A stretch of 64,000 nt of DNA from Mesorhizobium sp. INR15 (GCF_015500075.1 NZ_CP045496.1:4784001-4848000); one strand, 5' to 3'; counted from the stretch's first letter, positions 1-9,750 are shown. Notes: generated by a model from the letters alone, not told the origin. A program made the numbers and translations.

Positions 1-235
1 TGACATAGCCATCGGGGCGCTCGCTGATGGAGGTCTGCGAGACCTCGCGGCAATCATAGCCCGAGCAGCACGAGAACGGGTAGGTCCAGCCTTGCGGCAT
101 CGCGGCGGTCGGCTTCGCGTCATGCGCGCAGGCCGGTGTCGCCAGCACGGCGATCGCACATGTTGCGAACAGGGAGAAGAGAAGCCGGCCGGCCGGTCGA
201 GCGGCTTCGGCCGATCTGGATGTGGCAGCAGACAT
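1..235 (-). CDS. Small secreted protein of unknown function (C-terminus beyond the window edge)
   Basis: The minus-strand reading frame opens with MSAATSRSAEAARPAG, followed by a hydrophobic stretch (LLFSLFATCAIAVLATPACA) that looks like a Sec signal peptide cleaved after an ACA/AHD-type site. The mature part begins HDAKPTAAMPQGWTYPF and then has a Cys-rich motif, CCSGYDCREV, which suggests disulfide bonds in the periplasm. Only about 78 residues are visible because the gene runs off the left edge. I do not recognise a named family with certainty; similar small exported proteins are common in Rhizobiales. The start was chosen because it immediately precedes the signal peptide. No function can be assigned. 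Confidence 0.6.
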   Translation of the reverse strand, partial: MSAATSRSAEAARPAGRLLFSLFATCAIAVLATPACAHDAKPTAAMPQGWTYPFSCCSGYDCREVSQTSISERPDGYV

Positions 236-476
236 GACAACGTTCCTTTCAAACGAGCTTCAAGCGTTTCGCTTGCCCGTCCCCGGAACGTGTTCTTCCC
301 AGTGGCCGATCGTCAGTTCACAGATACGCCGCGCGCGGCCATCAATGCTTTTGGCTCCTCCACCCGCGAATGGTGAGCCGATTTATGAGTCGGTGCAATA
401 GACTAGGGAACTGCTGGAATGGGGCTTGGCTAGATGCGTGCCGCCCAAGAATCAGCGCGCTTTAAGGTGACATTGG

Positions 477-899
477 CTATTCGCCGGCAGATCCGGCAGC
501 CACGAGATGCGCTTGATGTTGCGGCAGATCGTCGGTGATGGTGAACCAACCAGCCTTGGAACCGACGAAGATGTGCGCGGTCGGGCGGATGGACGGTTCG
601 TCGACCAGCGTTCCCATCGCCACATGGACAAAAGCCCCCTCGCGAACGATCGAGTAGAGCAACGAGCCACAGATCTTGCAGTGGGTGTCGTTGCCGTCTC
701 TTTCGCCGAAGATCAGCAGCTTGTCCTGGCCCTTGATGAGATCAAGCTTGTTGCGTTCGATGCCCGCGATTGGCTTGAAGGCCGAACCGGTTGTGCGCCT
801 GCAGTTCGAGCAATGACAGTTCGCCGCGTAAATGAATTCGTTGGCAACGGTATAGTGAACGGCACCGCAGAAGCATTTTCCAGCAAGCTTGCGAACCAT
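477..899 (-). CDS. GFA-family (glutathione-dependent formaldehyde-activating enzyme-like / CENP-V) protein
   Basis: This 140-residue protein has the zinc-binding cysteine pattern of the GFA fold: CFCGAVHY (C9, C11), CHCSNCRR (C28, C30, C33) and HCKICGSL (C74, C77). The family holds structural and catalytic zinc ions and includes the formaldehyde-glutathione adduct-forming Gfa; most members, including this one, have no proven substrate. The start MVRKLAGKCFCG was chosen over longer upstream extensions because it fits the family length and places the first Cys pair near the N-terminus. It lies about 40 bp beyond the end of prfB on the same strand, so read-through is possible. The family call is firm, the reaction is not. 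Confidence 0.85.
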   Translation of the reverse strand: MVRKLAGKCFCGAVHYTVANEFIYAANCHCSNCRRTTGSAFKPIAGIERNKLDLIKGQDKLLIFGERDGNDTHCKICGSLLYSIVREGAFVHVAMGTLVDEPSIRPTAHIFVGSKAGWFTITDDLPQHQAHLVAAGSAGE

Positions 900-939
900 C
901 GTCCAACCCCGATTGCCTGACGGCTCTCGCTGCCCCCTG

Positions 940-2071
940 CTAGTCCAGGTCGGCCACGGCTTCGCCAGCGCCGCCTTCGATACGCTGCGACAACGACGCC
1001 TCCATGAAGTCATCGAGGTCGCCGTCAAGCACGCTCGACGGACTGGTGCTTTCGACGCCGGTGCGCAGATCCTTGACCAGCTGGTAGGGCTGCAGAACGT
1101 AGGAACGGATCTGGTGGCCCCAACCAATATCGCTCTTCGATGCCTCCGTGGCATTGGCCACCGCTTCGCGCTTCTTCAACTCTTCCTCGTAAAGGCGCGA
1201 GCGCAGCATTTCCCAGGCCTTGGCCTTGTTCTTGTGCTGCGAGCGTTCCGCCTGGCAGGCAACCGCTATGCCTGTCGCAAGGTGGGTGATGCGAACGGCC
1301 GAATCGGTGGTGTTGACGTGCTGACCGCCCGAGCCCGACGAACGATAAGTGTCGATGCGAACATCGGATTCGTTGACGTCGATGTCGATCGCGTCGTCAA
1401 CGACAGGATAGACCCAGATGCTGGAGAAGGATGTGTGCCGGCGCGCATTGCTGTCATAGGGCGAAATGCGCACCAGGCGATGGACGCCCGATTCCGTCTT
1501 CAGCCAGCCATAAGCATTGTGGCCCTTGATCAGCAGCGTGGCGGACTTGATGCCGGCCTCTTCGCCGTCATGCACTTCCAGCACTTCGACCTTGAAGCGG
1601 CGGCGCTCGGCCCAGCGCGTGTACATGCGCAAAAGCATCGAGGCCCAGTCCTGGCTCTCGGTACCGCCGGCGCCGGCATGGACTTCGAGATAGGTGTCGT
1701 TGGCGTCAGCCTCGCCCGAGAGCAGCGTCTCGATCTGGCGGGCCTTCGCCTCGCCCTGCATCGAGCGGATCGCCGCCTCCGCCTCGGCGATGACAGCTTC
1801 GTCCTTCTCTTCCTCGCCAAGCTCGATCAGGCCGATATTGTCTTCCAGCGCCTGGGTGAATCCCTTCACCGCCGCGATCCCCTCTTCGAGACCCTGGCGT
1901 TCGCGCATCAGCTTCTGCGCTTCCAGCGGTTCGTTCCAGAGGCTCGCGTCCTCGGCACGCACATTCAGGTATTCAAGCCGCTTTATGGCCTGATCCCAGT
2001 CAAAGATGCCTCCTCAGCAGGGTAATTGCCTGCCTGATCTCGTCGACAATGTTCTGCGTTTCCGCGCGCAT
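940..2071 (-). CDS. prfB: Peptide chain release factor 2, with programmed +1 frameshift
   Basis: RF2 ends translation at UGA and UAA codons. A 23-codon leader frame starting MRAETQNIVDEIRQ ends at an in-frame TGA. Skipping one base there joins it to the main frame (DWDQAIKRLEYLNV...), giving 376 residues. In this numbering the GGQ peptidyl-hydrolysis motif is at about 248-250 and the codon-reading tripeptide SPY at about 203-205, within two residues of E. coli RF2. The tripeptide is SPF in E. coli; I believe SPY is a lineage variant, but check this. A start at the downstream GTG (position 1962) would lose the first 36 residues and is less likely. The frameshift makes RF2 level self-regulating. 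Confidence 0.95.
1999..2014 (-). promoter_or_regulatory. prfB: prfB programmed +1 frameshift signal
   Basis: Read on the minus strand, the site is AGGAGG CAT CTT TGA C. An internal Shine-Dalgarno-like AGGAGG sits three bases before the slippery CTT, which is followed by an in-frame TGA and then C. This is the same architecture as E. coli prfB (SD, 3-nt spacer, CTT-TGA-C). When RF2 is scarce, the slow UGA lets the ribosome slip forward one base and make full-length RF2. Confidence 0.93.
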
Positions 2072-2147
2072 GGCTTGGTGTTCGATCCTGTTGCTGAAAT
2101 GACGCTATGGCCGGCGCGATACATAGGGATCGCATCCGTCCCTGTAA

Positions 2148-2180
2148 AGCGAAATGGGCCAGCCCGAAGCCAGCCCATTC
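2148..2180 (-). terminator. Possible terminator hairpin downstream of mrcA
   Basis: An inverted repeat AATGGGC...GCCCATT lies just beyond the mrcA stop codon. In the minus-strand transcript it is followed by TCGCTTT, a poor U-tract, so termination by this hairpin alone is uncertain. Confidence 0.35.
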
Positions 2181-2194
2181 AGCCCCGAATTTCG

Positions 2195-4651
2195 TCAGTA
2201 GAGGCCGCCGCCGCCGTCCTGGATGGCCTGGTTGGCCTGTGGTGACAGCGCACCGCCGGTGGCATTGGAGCCGTCGGCGCCCATGCCGATCACCCAGTAG
2301 CTGTCAGCGGGACCGGTGCCCGGCTTGAAGGCTTCGATGATGGTGCCGGGATCACCCGAGGCGGCACGCATGCCGGTCTTGCGGTTGATGGCGACCAGGT
2401 TCATGCCTTCCGGCACCTGGAAGTCGACGTTGGGCGTGCCGTCCAGCGCCACCCGCATGAAGTCCTTGAAGATCGGCGCGGCGAGACCGCCACCCGTGGC
2501 GCCATGGCCAAGTCCGCGCGGCGTATCATAACCCATGTAGAGGCCGACAACGAGGTTGGGCGTGTAGCCAATGAACCAGGCATCCTTTTCGTCGTTGGTC
2601 GTTCCGGTCTTGCCTGCGATGTGACGGCCAAGTTCGCCGATGGTGGCGCCGGTGCCGCGCTGGACCACGCCTTCCATCATCGAGGTGATCTGGTAAGCGG
2701 TCATCGGGTCGAGAACCTGCTCGGAATTGTCGACCAGTTCCGGTTCCGGCTGATTCTTCCATTCAGGCGCATTGCAGCCTTCGCAGCCACGTTCGTCCTG
2801 CTTGAACACGGTCTTGCCGTACCGGTCCTGGATGCGGTCGATGAGCGACGGCTTGATCGACTTGCCGCCATTGGCCATGATCGAATAGGCCGAGACCATG
2901 CGCATCACGGTCGTTTCGCCGGAGCCAAGCGCCATCGGCAGATAAGGCGCCAGATGGTCGTAGACGCCGAACCGTTCGGCATATTCCACCACCAGCTTCA
3001 TGCCCATGTCATTGGCGAGCCGCACCGTCATCAGGTTGCGTGACTTTTCGATGCCGGAGCGCAAGGTCGCCGGGCCGGCAACAGTGCCGTCGTAGTTCTT
3101 CGGCGTCCAGGTCGTGTTGCCGCTCTGGATGGTGATTGGTCCGTCCATGATGACCGAGGCCGGCGTATAGCCATTGTCGAGCGCCGCCGAATAGACGATC
3201 GGCTTGAACGAGGAGCCCGGCTGACGCATGGCTTGCGTTGCACGGTTGAATTCCGACTGCGCGTAGGAAAAGCCACCAACCATGGCCAGCACACGGCCGG
3301 TGTGCGGGTCCATCGCTATCATGCCGCCTTCGACTTCAGGCACCTGACGCAAGCTGTAGCCGCCATCGGCACCATCGTTCTTTTGCACGAAAATGACGTC
3401 GCCCGGTTTCAACACATCCGCCGGTGACTTGGCCTTGACGGTCTTGCCGTCAACGACGTGGCGCATGGCAAAACCCATGTCGTCCTTGCTGACAGTGCCC
3501 TCGATACGTTCCTTGACGAGGTCGCCCGAAACCTGACGCGTCGGCTGAAGGCCGATCGATAGGCCGGTCGCCGAGCTGTCGAGCACGACGGCCAACGACC
3601 ATTCGGGAACGTCATCGAGCCCTTTTACGGCGCCAAGCTTCACGCCCCAGTCGCCAGACACATCGATCGATGTCACCGGTCCGCGGTAGCCGCGCAAAGT
3701 GTCGTATTTCATCAACCCGTTCTGCATCGACTTGCGGGCGATGAGCTGAATTTTCGGATCAAGCGTGGTGCGAACGGACAGGCCACCTTCGTAGAGCGCA
3801 TTCTCGCCATAACGCGAGATGATCTGGCGGCGCACTTCCTCGGTGAAATATTCGCCGGCGAAGAGATACGGGCCTGTGCGGCGCGGCGTCACGCCAAGCG
3901 GTTCGGCCTTGGCCTTCTCACCTTCATCATGCGTGACATAGCCGTTGGCGACCATCTGGTCGATGACCCAGTTGCGGCGCTCCAGCGCGCGGTCCGCATG
4001 CTTGAAGGGATGATAATTGTTGGGGCCCTTCGGCAGTGAAGCCAGATAAGCCGCCTCGGCGACCGTCAGCTCGTTCACCGACTTGTCGAAATAGGTAAGC
4101 GCAGCACCAGCCACGCCATAGGCGCCGAACCCAAAGAAGATTTCATTGAGATACAGTTCGAGAATCCGGTCCTTCGAATAGGCCTGCTCGATGCGGAACG
4201 CGAGGATCATCTCCTTGATCTTGCGCTCGTAGGTCTGATCCGCCGACAACAGGAAGTTCTTCGCTACCTGCTGGGTGATCGTTGAAGCGCCGACCTGGCG
4301 CCTGCCCGAACCAAAGTTCTGCAGGTTGACCAGAATGGCGCGGCCAAGACCGGTCACGTCGATGCCAGGATGATTGTAGAAATTCTTGTCTTCCGCCGAA
4401 AGGAAGGCTGCCTTGACGCGATCCGGAATGGCCTGGATCGGCAGATAGAGGCGCCGCTCGCGCGCATATTCCGCCATCAGAGCACCGTCGGAGGCATGAA
4501 TGCGGGTCGTTACCGGCGGCTCGTATTTGGCCAGAACCTCGTAGTCGGGCAGATCCTTCGACAGATGGCTGATGTAAATCGCAACGCCCGCCGCGACCAA
4601 AAGGGCCAGCGTCGTGCCGATGCCGAAGAAATAGCCAATAAGACGAATCAT
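2195..4651 (-). CDS. mrcA: Penicillin-binding protein 1A (bifunctional transglycosylase/transpeptidase)
   Basis: This class A PBP of 818 residues polymerises and crosslinks peptidoglycan at the inner membrane. Residues 1-30 form an uncleaved signal anchor. The GT51 transglycosylase domain follows, with the catalytic glutamate in SAEDKNFYNH (E87) and the GASTITQQVAKN motif near 121-132. The transpeptidase domain carries S480-SF-K483, the SRN motif at 537-539 and KTGTT at 681-685. An insertion around 310-430 between the two domains fits alphaproteobacterial PBP1a. The amidase gene amiC lies upstream on the same strand, about 210 bp away, so two cell-wall enzymes sit side by side. The start lies directly before the anchor. 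Confidence 0.95.
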   Translation of the reverse strand: MIRLIGYFFGIGTTLALLVAAGVAIYISHLSKDLPDYEVLAKYEPPVTTRIHASDGALMAEYARERRLYLPIQAIPDRVKAAFLSAEDKNFYNHPGIDVTGLGRAILVNLQNFGSGRRQVGASTITQQVAKNFLLSADQTYERKIKEMILAFRIEQAYSKDRILELYLNEIFFGFGAYGVAGAALTYFDKSVNELTVAEAAYLASLPKGPNNYHPFKHADRALERRNWVIDQMVANGYVTHDEGEKAKAEPLGVTPRRTGPYLFAGEYFTEEVRRQIISRYGENALYEGGLSVRTTLDPKIQLIARKSMQNGLMKYDTLRGYRGPVTSIDVSGDWGVKLGAVKGLDDVPEWSLAVVLDSSATGLSIGLQPTRQVSGDLVKERIEGTVSKDDMGFAMRHVVDGKTVKAKSPADVLKPGDVIFVQKNDGADGGYSLRQVPEVEGGMIAMDPHTGRVLAMVGGFSYAQSEFNRATQAMRQPGSSFKPIVYSAALDNGYTPASVIMDGPITIQSGNTTWTPKNYDGTVAGPATLRSGIEKSRNLMTVRLANDMGMKLVVEYAERFGVYDHLAPYLPMALGSGETTVMRMVSAYSIMANGGKSIKPSLIDRIQDRYGKTVFKQDERGCEGCNAPEWKNQPEPELVDNSEQVLDPMTAYQITSMMEGVVQRGTGATIGELGRHIAGKTGTTNDEKDAWFIGYTPNLVVGLYMGYDTPRGLGHGATGGGLAAPIFKDFMRVALDGTPNVDFQVPEGMNLVAINRKTGMRAASGDPGTIIEAFKPGTGPADSYWVIGMGADGSNATGGALSPQANQAIQDGGGGLY

Positions 4652-4864
4652 ACCCGCTCCAGTCCTTGGTTCGGGAATTTCCTAAACGAAGCCGCCTTCC
4701 GCGCAAGCTTTCGAGACGGTCCCAATCCGTATTCGAAAACCCATGTCGCCACCATGTGGACAAAATACGGCAGGCCGGGATTTTGGTTCCCGGTGCCGGA
4801 AACTAAAGCTGCAAGTGTTGTTGTCATGCAACGCTGCCCCTGGTTGCAGGCGGCGCGCGACATG

Positions 4865-6127
4865 TCAGCCTCCCGTCGCCGTTCCGGTGCGGGCGGACGC
4901 GAACAGGGCGACTGCGTTGGTGATGCTTTGCGCGGCTTTGCCACGCCAATCGGCGTCGAGCAATTGTGCCTCGTCCTTGGCGTTGGAGAGATAGCCCAGT
5001 TCCACCAGAACAGAGGGCACGTCAGGCGCCTTCAGCACCTTGAAGCCCGCGGAACGTTGCGGGTTGTTGATGAGACCGACGCTTGTGGACAACTGGCCGA
5101 CCAGCGTGTGGGCGAAACTCATCGAGAAACTGTGCGTCTCGCGACGGATCAGGTCGATCAGGATGTCGGTGACTTCCTTGCTGTCATTCTTGATCACCAT
5201 GCCGGCGAACTGGTCGGAGAGGTTTTCGCGATCGGCCAGCGCCTGCGCTTCGGGATCGGAGGCCTTGTCGGAGACCGTGTAGACGGTCGCGCCGCGGATG
5301 CCCTTGACGCTGATCGTGTCGGCATGAATGGAGATCAGGAGATCGGCTTCATGCTGGCGGGCAATGCGGACGCGGTCGTCGAGCCGCAGGAACTCGTCGG
5401 TATCGCGGGTCATGAACACATCATAGTTACCGACCGCGGCGAGCTTGTCGCGGAGCTCGGTCGCGAAAGCCAGCGTGACATTCTTCTCGATCGTGCCGTT
5501 CAGGCCCTCGGCGCCGCCATCGACTCCACCATGGCCGGGATCGATGACGATGGTGAAGCGATGACCTGGATTGGAGACAGGTCCGGTGCCAACGCGGCCG
5601 CCCTTTTCGGTCGATACGGTCGAACCGGTCGTCAGCGCCTGATTGGCAAGCGCTTCATCGAACTCGCGCTCGGAAGCCGCCGAAATATCGATCGCAATGC
5701 GATAGCCGGCGCCAGTATCGTCCTTGAGGATGTCGAGCTTGTCGACCGCGAACGGCCCCTTGCCGGTGAGAATCAGCCGCGACACGCCATCGCCGAGATC
5801 GCCAAGGCGCACGCCCTTGACCAGCCCGCGCGCCTTCAAATCCTTGGCATCAATAGCAAATTTCGTATTCTGGAGATCGACGACCAGACGATTGGGACCA
5901 CGCAGCAGGAACCATTTGAGATCCGGCTCGCGGTCGAAACTCATGACGATGCGCATCTTGGTGGCATCGCCCGCCATCTTGTAGCCGGTTGCGATGCGCG
6001 ATGCATCTTCGGCATGGCAAACAGATGCCAGGACGGGGGAAATCGCGATCAACAGCAAGAGCCAGGCGGCGCGCAAGACATGGCTTCCAGCACGACAAGT
6101 CTTGTGCGTGAAGTCTGCCAGTCCCAT
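4865..6127 (-). CDS. amiC: Periplasmic N-acetylmuramoyl-L-alanine amidase (AMIN + Amidase_3)
   Basis: The enzyme cleaves the amide bond between MurNAc and the stem peptide and acts in daughter-cell separation. The 420-residue protein has a signal sequence (hydrophobic core about 19-36, ending in VCHAED), an AMIN septal-targeting domain (about 45-150), a linker, and a zinc amidase domain from about 190. Zinc ligands are H199 (DPGHGG), E214 (GTIEKN) and H268 (LLISIHAD); the catalytic glutamate is in VLVELGYLSN. All key residues are present. It is upstream of mrcA on the same strand. The symbol follows the AmiC-type domain layout; some annotations would use amiB. Confidence 0.9.
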   Translation of the reverse strand: MGLADFTHKTCRAGSHVLRAAWLLLLIAISPVLASVCHAEDASRIATGYKMAGDATKMRIVMSFDREPDLKWFLLRGPNRLVVDLQNTKFAIDAKDLKARGLVKGVRLGDLGDGVSRLILTGKGPFAVDKLDILKDDTGAGYRIAIDISAASEREFDEALANQALTTGSTVSTEKGGRVGTGPVSNPGHRFTIVIDPGHGGVDGGAEGLNGTIEKNVTLAFATELRDKLAAVGNYDVFMTRDTDEFLRLDDRVRIARQHEADLLISIHADTISVKGIRGATVYTVSDKASDPEAQALADRENLSDQFAGMVIKNDSKEVTDILIDLIRRETHSFSMSFAHTLVGQLSTSVGLINNPQRSAGFKVLKAPDVPSVLVELGYLSNAKDEAQLLDADWRGKAAQSITNAVALFASARTGTATGG

Positions 6128-6776
6128 CTCTTTCCAGTCGCTCCGGTTTGGCGCCAGGCGCCAGTTCGTTTCGTCGAAGTGCCGGTTAGGCCGCGAACTC
6201 GATTAACGATTGGTATCCAGATAAGGTTAACCAAGCCTTTTCATGCAAGGTTTAGCCTGTTCTTACGCTACGGAACTGCTTTTTGCCGGCATCGGAAATC
6301 GGGGTTGCCTTCCACCCCGCCAAATCATAAAAGCGATGGTGGATCACTGCAATCCTGGAACCGCCCTCCTCCGCAGCTTCCTGCTACAGGGTTAGACGAA
6401 AGGCGGCTCCTTTCGCTTCATGCGAAAAGGGTTCAGGTGATCGCGACGAATTTCGCAGGTGTGCGCCCGTGGCGGGGGAATCGCCTGCGTGAGGAAAACG
6501 GCCGGGTTTGTTCCCGCGCCGGCTCTGTATGAGCAAACAAGCTGGTCCGGTTCGCCCGGGCTTTGGTTCAAAAGGTTCTGCTGGTGACGATGGCTTCAAG
6601 CGCAATCATGGAAAGGTCCGCATCAAACCGCGCCACTTCGGCTGCGGGCGGCACCGACATGGCGCTCAAGCGGCGGCCGGCGGACGTTCAATTATCCGGC
6701 ACCCATGGTCCAGACACGCAGCAGCGGGCTTTGCCTCGCAAGCTGCGGCTGACGGCTGCCGGGGGGAAACGAAATA
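6128..6776 (+). other. Long intergenic region and probable rne leader
   Basis: About 650 bp separate the divergent amiC and rne genes. It must hold both promoters; I did not find a convincing consensus for either. A stem-loop CCTTTCGC-TTCAT-GCGAAAAGG (one bulge) lies at about 6409-6430. A small frame starting MSKQAGPVRP at 6529 stays open until a TAA that overlaps the rne ATG (TAATG), which would allow coupled translation if it is real. RNase E leaders in other bacteria carry structures for autoregulation, so a regulatory leader is plausible but not shown here. Confidence 0.4.
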
Positions 6777-9677
6777 ATGCCCAACAAAATGCTGATAGAC
6801 GCCTCCCACCCGGAGGAAACACGTGTTGTCGTCGTTCGCGGTAACCGTATTGAAGAATTCGACTTTGAATCCCAGGACAAGAAGCAGCTCAAAGGAAACA
6901 TCTACCTCGCCCGCGTAACACGCGTCGAACCTTCCCTTCAGGCAGCTTTCGTCGAATATGGCGGCAACCGTCACGGTTTCCTCGCCTTCAGTGAAATACA
7001 CCCCGACTACTACCAGATCCCCGTCGCCGACCGGCAGGCGTTGCTGCGCGCGGAAGCGCAGGAAGCCGAAGACGAGGAGAACGAAGACGGTGACGGCGAC
7101 GACCGCCAGAACCGGGATCGTGGACGGCGCGGCCGCCGACGCGGCGGCAAGAGCCGGGAGCGCGGTGAGCACAAGCGCGATGCGGATGCCGCCGATTCGA
7201 ATGAGACTGGCGAACACAACGATGATGGCGCCGATGCGGTTGCCGACGATGGTCACGCTTCCGAACACGCTGACAACGCCTCGGATACCTCCGCCCAGGG
7301 CGACGAAGCCGTCGATCACGGCGAAACCGAAGCGCCCGAGGGCGGGCCTACTTCAATCGCGGCGACCGTCGAAGCGGATGTGATTTCCGAGGCCGTCCCG
7401 CACACGGAACACAACGGCGAAGCCACATCGAACGACAATGATCGCGGCATGCTGGAAGAGGTGCAGTCCTCGCATCCGGATGATCACGAGATCGAATCGG
7501 TCGGCGCCGAGGATGCGCTGGAAGAAGTGCGCAACCGCCGCAAGCCGGTGCGCCGCCAGTACAAGATCCAGGAAGTCATCAAGCGCCGGCAGATTCTGCT
7601 GGTGCAGGTCGTCAAGGAAGAACGCGGCAACAAGGGCGCGGCTCTCACCACGTATCTGTCGCTCGCCGGCCGCTATTCGGTGCTGATGCCCAACACGGCG
7701 CGTGGCGGCGGCATTTCCCGCAAGATCACCAGCGCGGTCGACCGCAAGCGCCTCAAGGAAGTTGTGGCCGATCTGGAAGTGCCGCAAGGCATGGGCGTCA
7801 TCCTGCGCACCGCTGGCGAAAGCCGCACCAAGGCCGAGATCAAGCGCGACTACGAATATCTGATGCGGCTCTGGGAAAACGTCCGCAATCTGACATTGCA
7901 GTCGACGGCCCCTGCCCTGGTCTATGAGGAAGGCAGCCTGATCAAGCGCTCGGTGCGCGACCTCTACAACAAGGATATCGACGAGATTCTCGTCTCGGGC
8001 GAGGAGGGCTATCGCGAAGCCAAGGACTTCATGCGCATGCTGATGCCGAGCCACGCCAAGGTGGTTCAGCCGTTCCGCGACACGACGCCGATCTTCGTGC
8101 GCAACGGCATTGAGGCGCAACTGGACCGCATGCTGCAGCCGCAGGTGACGCTGAAGAGCGGCGGCTACATCATCATCAACCAGACCGAAGCGCTGGTTGC
8201 CATCGACGTCAACTCGGGCCGCTCCACCAAGGAGCACTCGATCGAGGACACCGCGCTCCACACCAATCTGGAAGCGGCCGAGGAAGTCGCGCGGCAGCTC
8301 AGGCTGCGCGATCTCGCCGGGCTGATCGTCATCGACTTCATCGACATGGAGGAGAACCGCAACAACCGCTCCGTCGAGAAGCGGCTGAAGGATCACCTCA
8401 AGAACGACCGGGCTCGCATCCAGGTCGGCCGCATCTCGCATTTCGGCCTGATGGAAATGTCCCGCCAGCGCATCCGCGCCAGCGTGCTGGAATCGACCAT
8501 GAAGCCGTGCCCGCATTGCGGCGGCACCGGCCATGTGCGCTCCGATTCGTCGGTAGCGCTGATGGTTGTCAGGGCGATCGAGGAATTCCTGCTCAAGGAT
8601 TCGCGCAGCCACATCACTGTGCGCACGCCTGCGGCGACCGCGCTCTACGTGCTCAACCACAAGCGCGGCACGCTGGTGGAACTCGAGAGCCGCTTCGGGC
8701 TGACCATCACCATCGAAGCCGACGATTCGGTCGGCTCGCAGCACTACGCGATCTTCCGCGGTGCGCTTGCCGAGAAGCCGGAAGGCTTTGTCGAAGCGCG
8801 TAGCCTGCCGGCCTATGTCGAACAGGAAGAGCCCGAGGACGAGATTGTCGTTGTCGAGGAGGATGACGAGGCACCGGTGCAAGCCGAGCAGCCACGCCAG
8901 CAGCCGCAGCAACAACAGCCGCGGCCTGCCAATGGCGAGGAAGGCGAAGGCCGTGACCGCAAGCGCCGCAAGCGCCGCAGGCGGCGTGGCGGCAAGGATC
9001 GCGACCGCGAACATGGCGCTCCCGTGGACGGGGCGTCCGTCTCGGCGGCGTCTGGCGAGTTCTCCGATTCGGAGGGCGTTGCAAACGATGATGATACCGA
9101 AGCGGACGACGACGCTCCGCTCGCCGTTGTTGAAACCGCTGAAGCCATCGACACTTCGGACGAAGGCGCGGGCAAGAAACGCCGGCGCGGCAAGCGCGGC
9201 GGCAAACGCAATCGCCGTGAAGACGGCGAAGGTGAGACCGAGGCAGGATCTGGAGAAGCGGCGGATGCGTCCGACGCTGAGGCTTCCGGAACCGAGGCGA
9301 TCGCCAGCGAGCCGGTAGTCGCATCACCGGTCGAAGAGCCTGTCGCACTGGCACCAGCCAATGATGACGCGCCGATCGAAAAGCCGAAGAAGCCACGTCG
9401 CGCTGCCAAGCCGAAGAAGGCCGCAGCGGAAGTCGTCGCCGAGACGCCGGTCGTCGAGGCGGTCGCTGAAACACCGGCCGAAGCGCCTGCCGCCGAGGAA
9501 GCAGCGGTAGCCGCGACTGTACCTGCGCCGAAGGCCCGCGCCTCGCGGCGCAAGGTGGCGGCAGCCGATGCACCGGTAGCGCCGGTGGTCTCCTCGACCG
9601 TCGCCGATGAGCCGGCGGCCAAGGCAGAGGACAAGCCGAAGCGTGCCGGCTGGTGGCAGCGGAAGGGCTTTTTCTAA
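6777..9677 (+). CDS. rne: Ribonuclease E
   Basis: RNase E is the main endoribonuclease for mRNA decay and rRNA/tRNA processing and scaffolds the degradosome. The 966-residue protein begins MPNKMLIDASHPEETR, with an S1 RNA-binding domain split by a long acidic/basic low-complexity insertion (about 85-250), which is typical of alphaproteobacteria. The catalytic aspartates are D477 (IDVNSGRS) and D520 (IDFIDM), 43 residues apart as in E. coli (303/346). The Zn-link is C578PHC581. From about 690 the tail is disordered, with Arg-rich blocks (RKRRKRRRRRGG) and Ala/Pro/Glu repeats, ending GWWQRKGFF. A terminator follows directly. Confidence 0.97.
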   Translation: MPNKMLIDASHPEETRVVVVRGNRIEEFDFESQDKKQLKGNIYLARVTRVEPSLQAAFVEYGGNRHGFLAFSEIHPDYYQIPVADRQALLRAEAQEAEDEENEDGDGDDRQNRDRGRRGRRRGGKSRERGEHKRDADAADSNETGEHNDDGADAVADDGHASEHADNASDTSAQGDEAVDHGETEAPEGGPTSIAATVEADVISEAVPHTEHNGEATSNDNDRGMLEEVQSSHPDDHEIESVGAEDALEEVRNRRKPVRRQYKIQEVIKRRQILLVQVVKEERGNKGAALTTYLSLAGRYSVLMPNTARGGGISRKITSAVDRKRLKEVVADLEVPQGMGVILRTAGESRTKAEIKRDYEYLMRLWENVRNLTLQSTAPALVYEEGSLIKRSVRDLYNKDIDEILVSGEEGYREAKDFMRMLMPSHAKVVQPFRDTTPIFVRNGIEAQLDRMLQPQVTLKSGGYIIINQTEALVAIDVNSGRSTKEHSIEDTALHTNLEAAEEVARQLRLRDLAGLIVIDFIDMEENRNNRSVEKRLKDHLKNDRARIQVGRISHFGLMEMSRQRIRASVLESTMKPCPHCGGTGHVRSDSSVALMVVRAIEEFLLKDSRSHITVRTPAATALYVLNHKRGTLVELESRFGLTITIEADDSVGSQHYAIFRGALAEKPEGFVEARSLPAYVEQEEPEDEIVVVEEDDEAPVQAEQPRQQPQQQQPRPANGEEGEGRDRKRRKRRRRRGGKDRDREHGAPVDGASVSAASGEFSDSEGVANDDDTEADDDAPLAVVETAEAIDTSDEGAGKKRRRGKRGGKRNRREDGEGETEAGSGEAADASDAEASGTEAIASEPVVASPVEEPVALAPANDDAPIEKPKKPRRAAKPKKAAAEVVAETPVVEAVAETPAEAPAAEEAAVAATVPAPKARASRRKVAAADAPVAPVVSSTVADEPAAKAEDKPKRAGWWQRKGFF

Positions 9678-9713
9678 GCCTTTCAGCCATTTAGATTGGC
9701 TATTTGACAAAAT

Positions 9714-9750
9714 AAATCCCGCGTTGCTCGAAAGGCAGCGCGGGATTTTT
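9714..9750 (+). terminator. Rho-independent terminator, probably bidirectional (rne / glsA)
   Basis: The stem AAATCCCGCG...CGCGGGATTT has ten perfect pairs, with a further small TGC/GCA helix inside, and is followed by TTTTT on the plus strand. On the minus strand it is followed by TTATTTTG. It therefore can end both rne (plus) and the convergent glsA operon (minus). Confidence 0.9.

Noticed and set aside
4370..6532. Plus-strand open frame of 720 codons
   Set aside because: It is antisense to mrcA and amiC, both of which have complete families and motifs; the frame shows no recognisable domain and is a shadow of GC-rich codon bias.
7353..9014. Minus-strand open frame of 553 codons inside rne
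   Set aside because: It is antisense to the conserved catalytic core of RNase E and has no family-like features (His/Arg/Leu-rich shadow).
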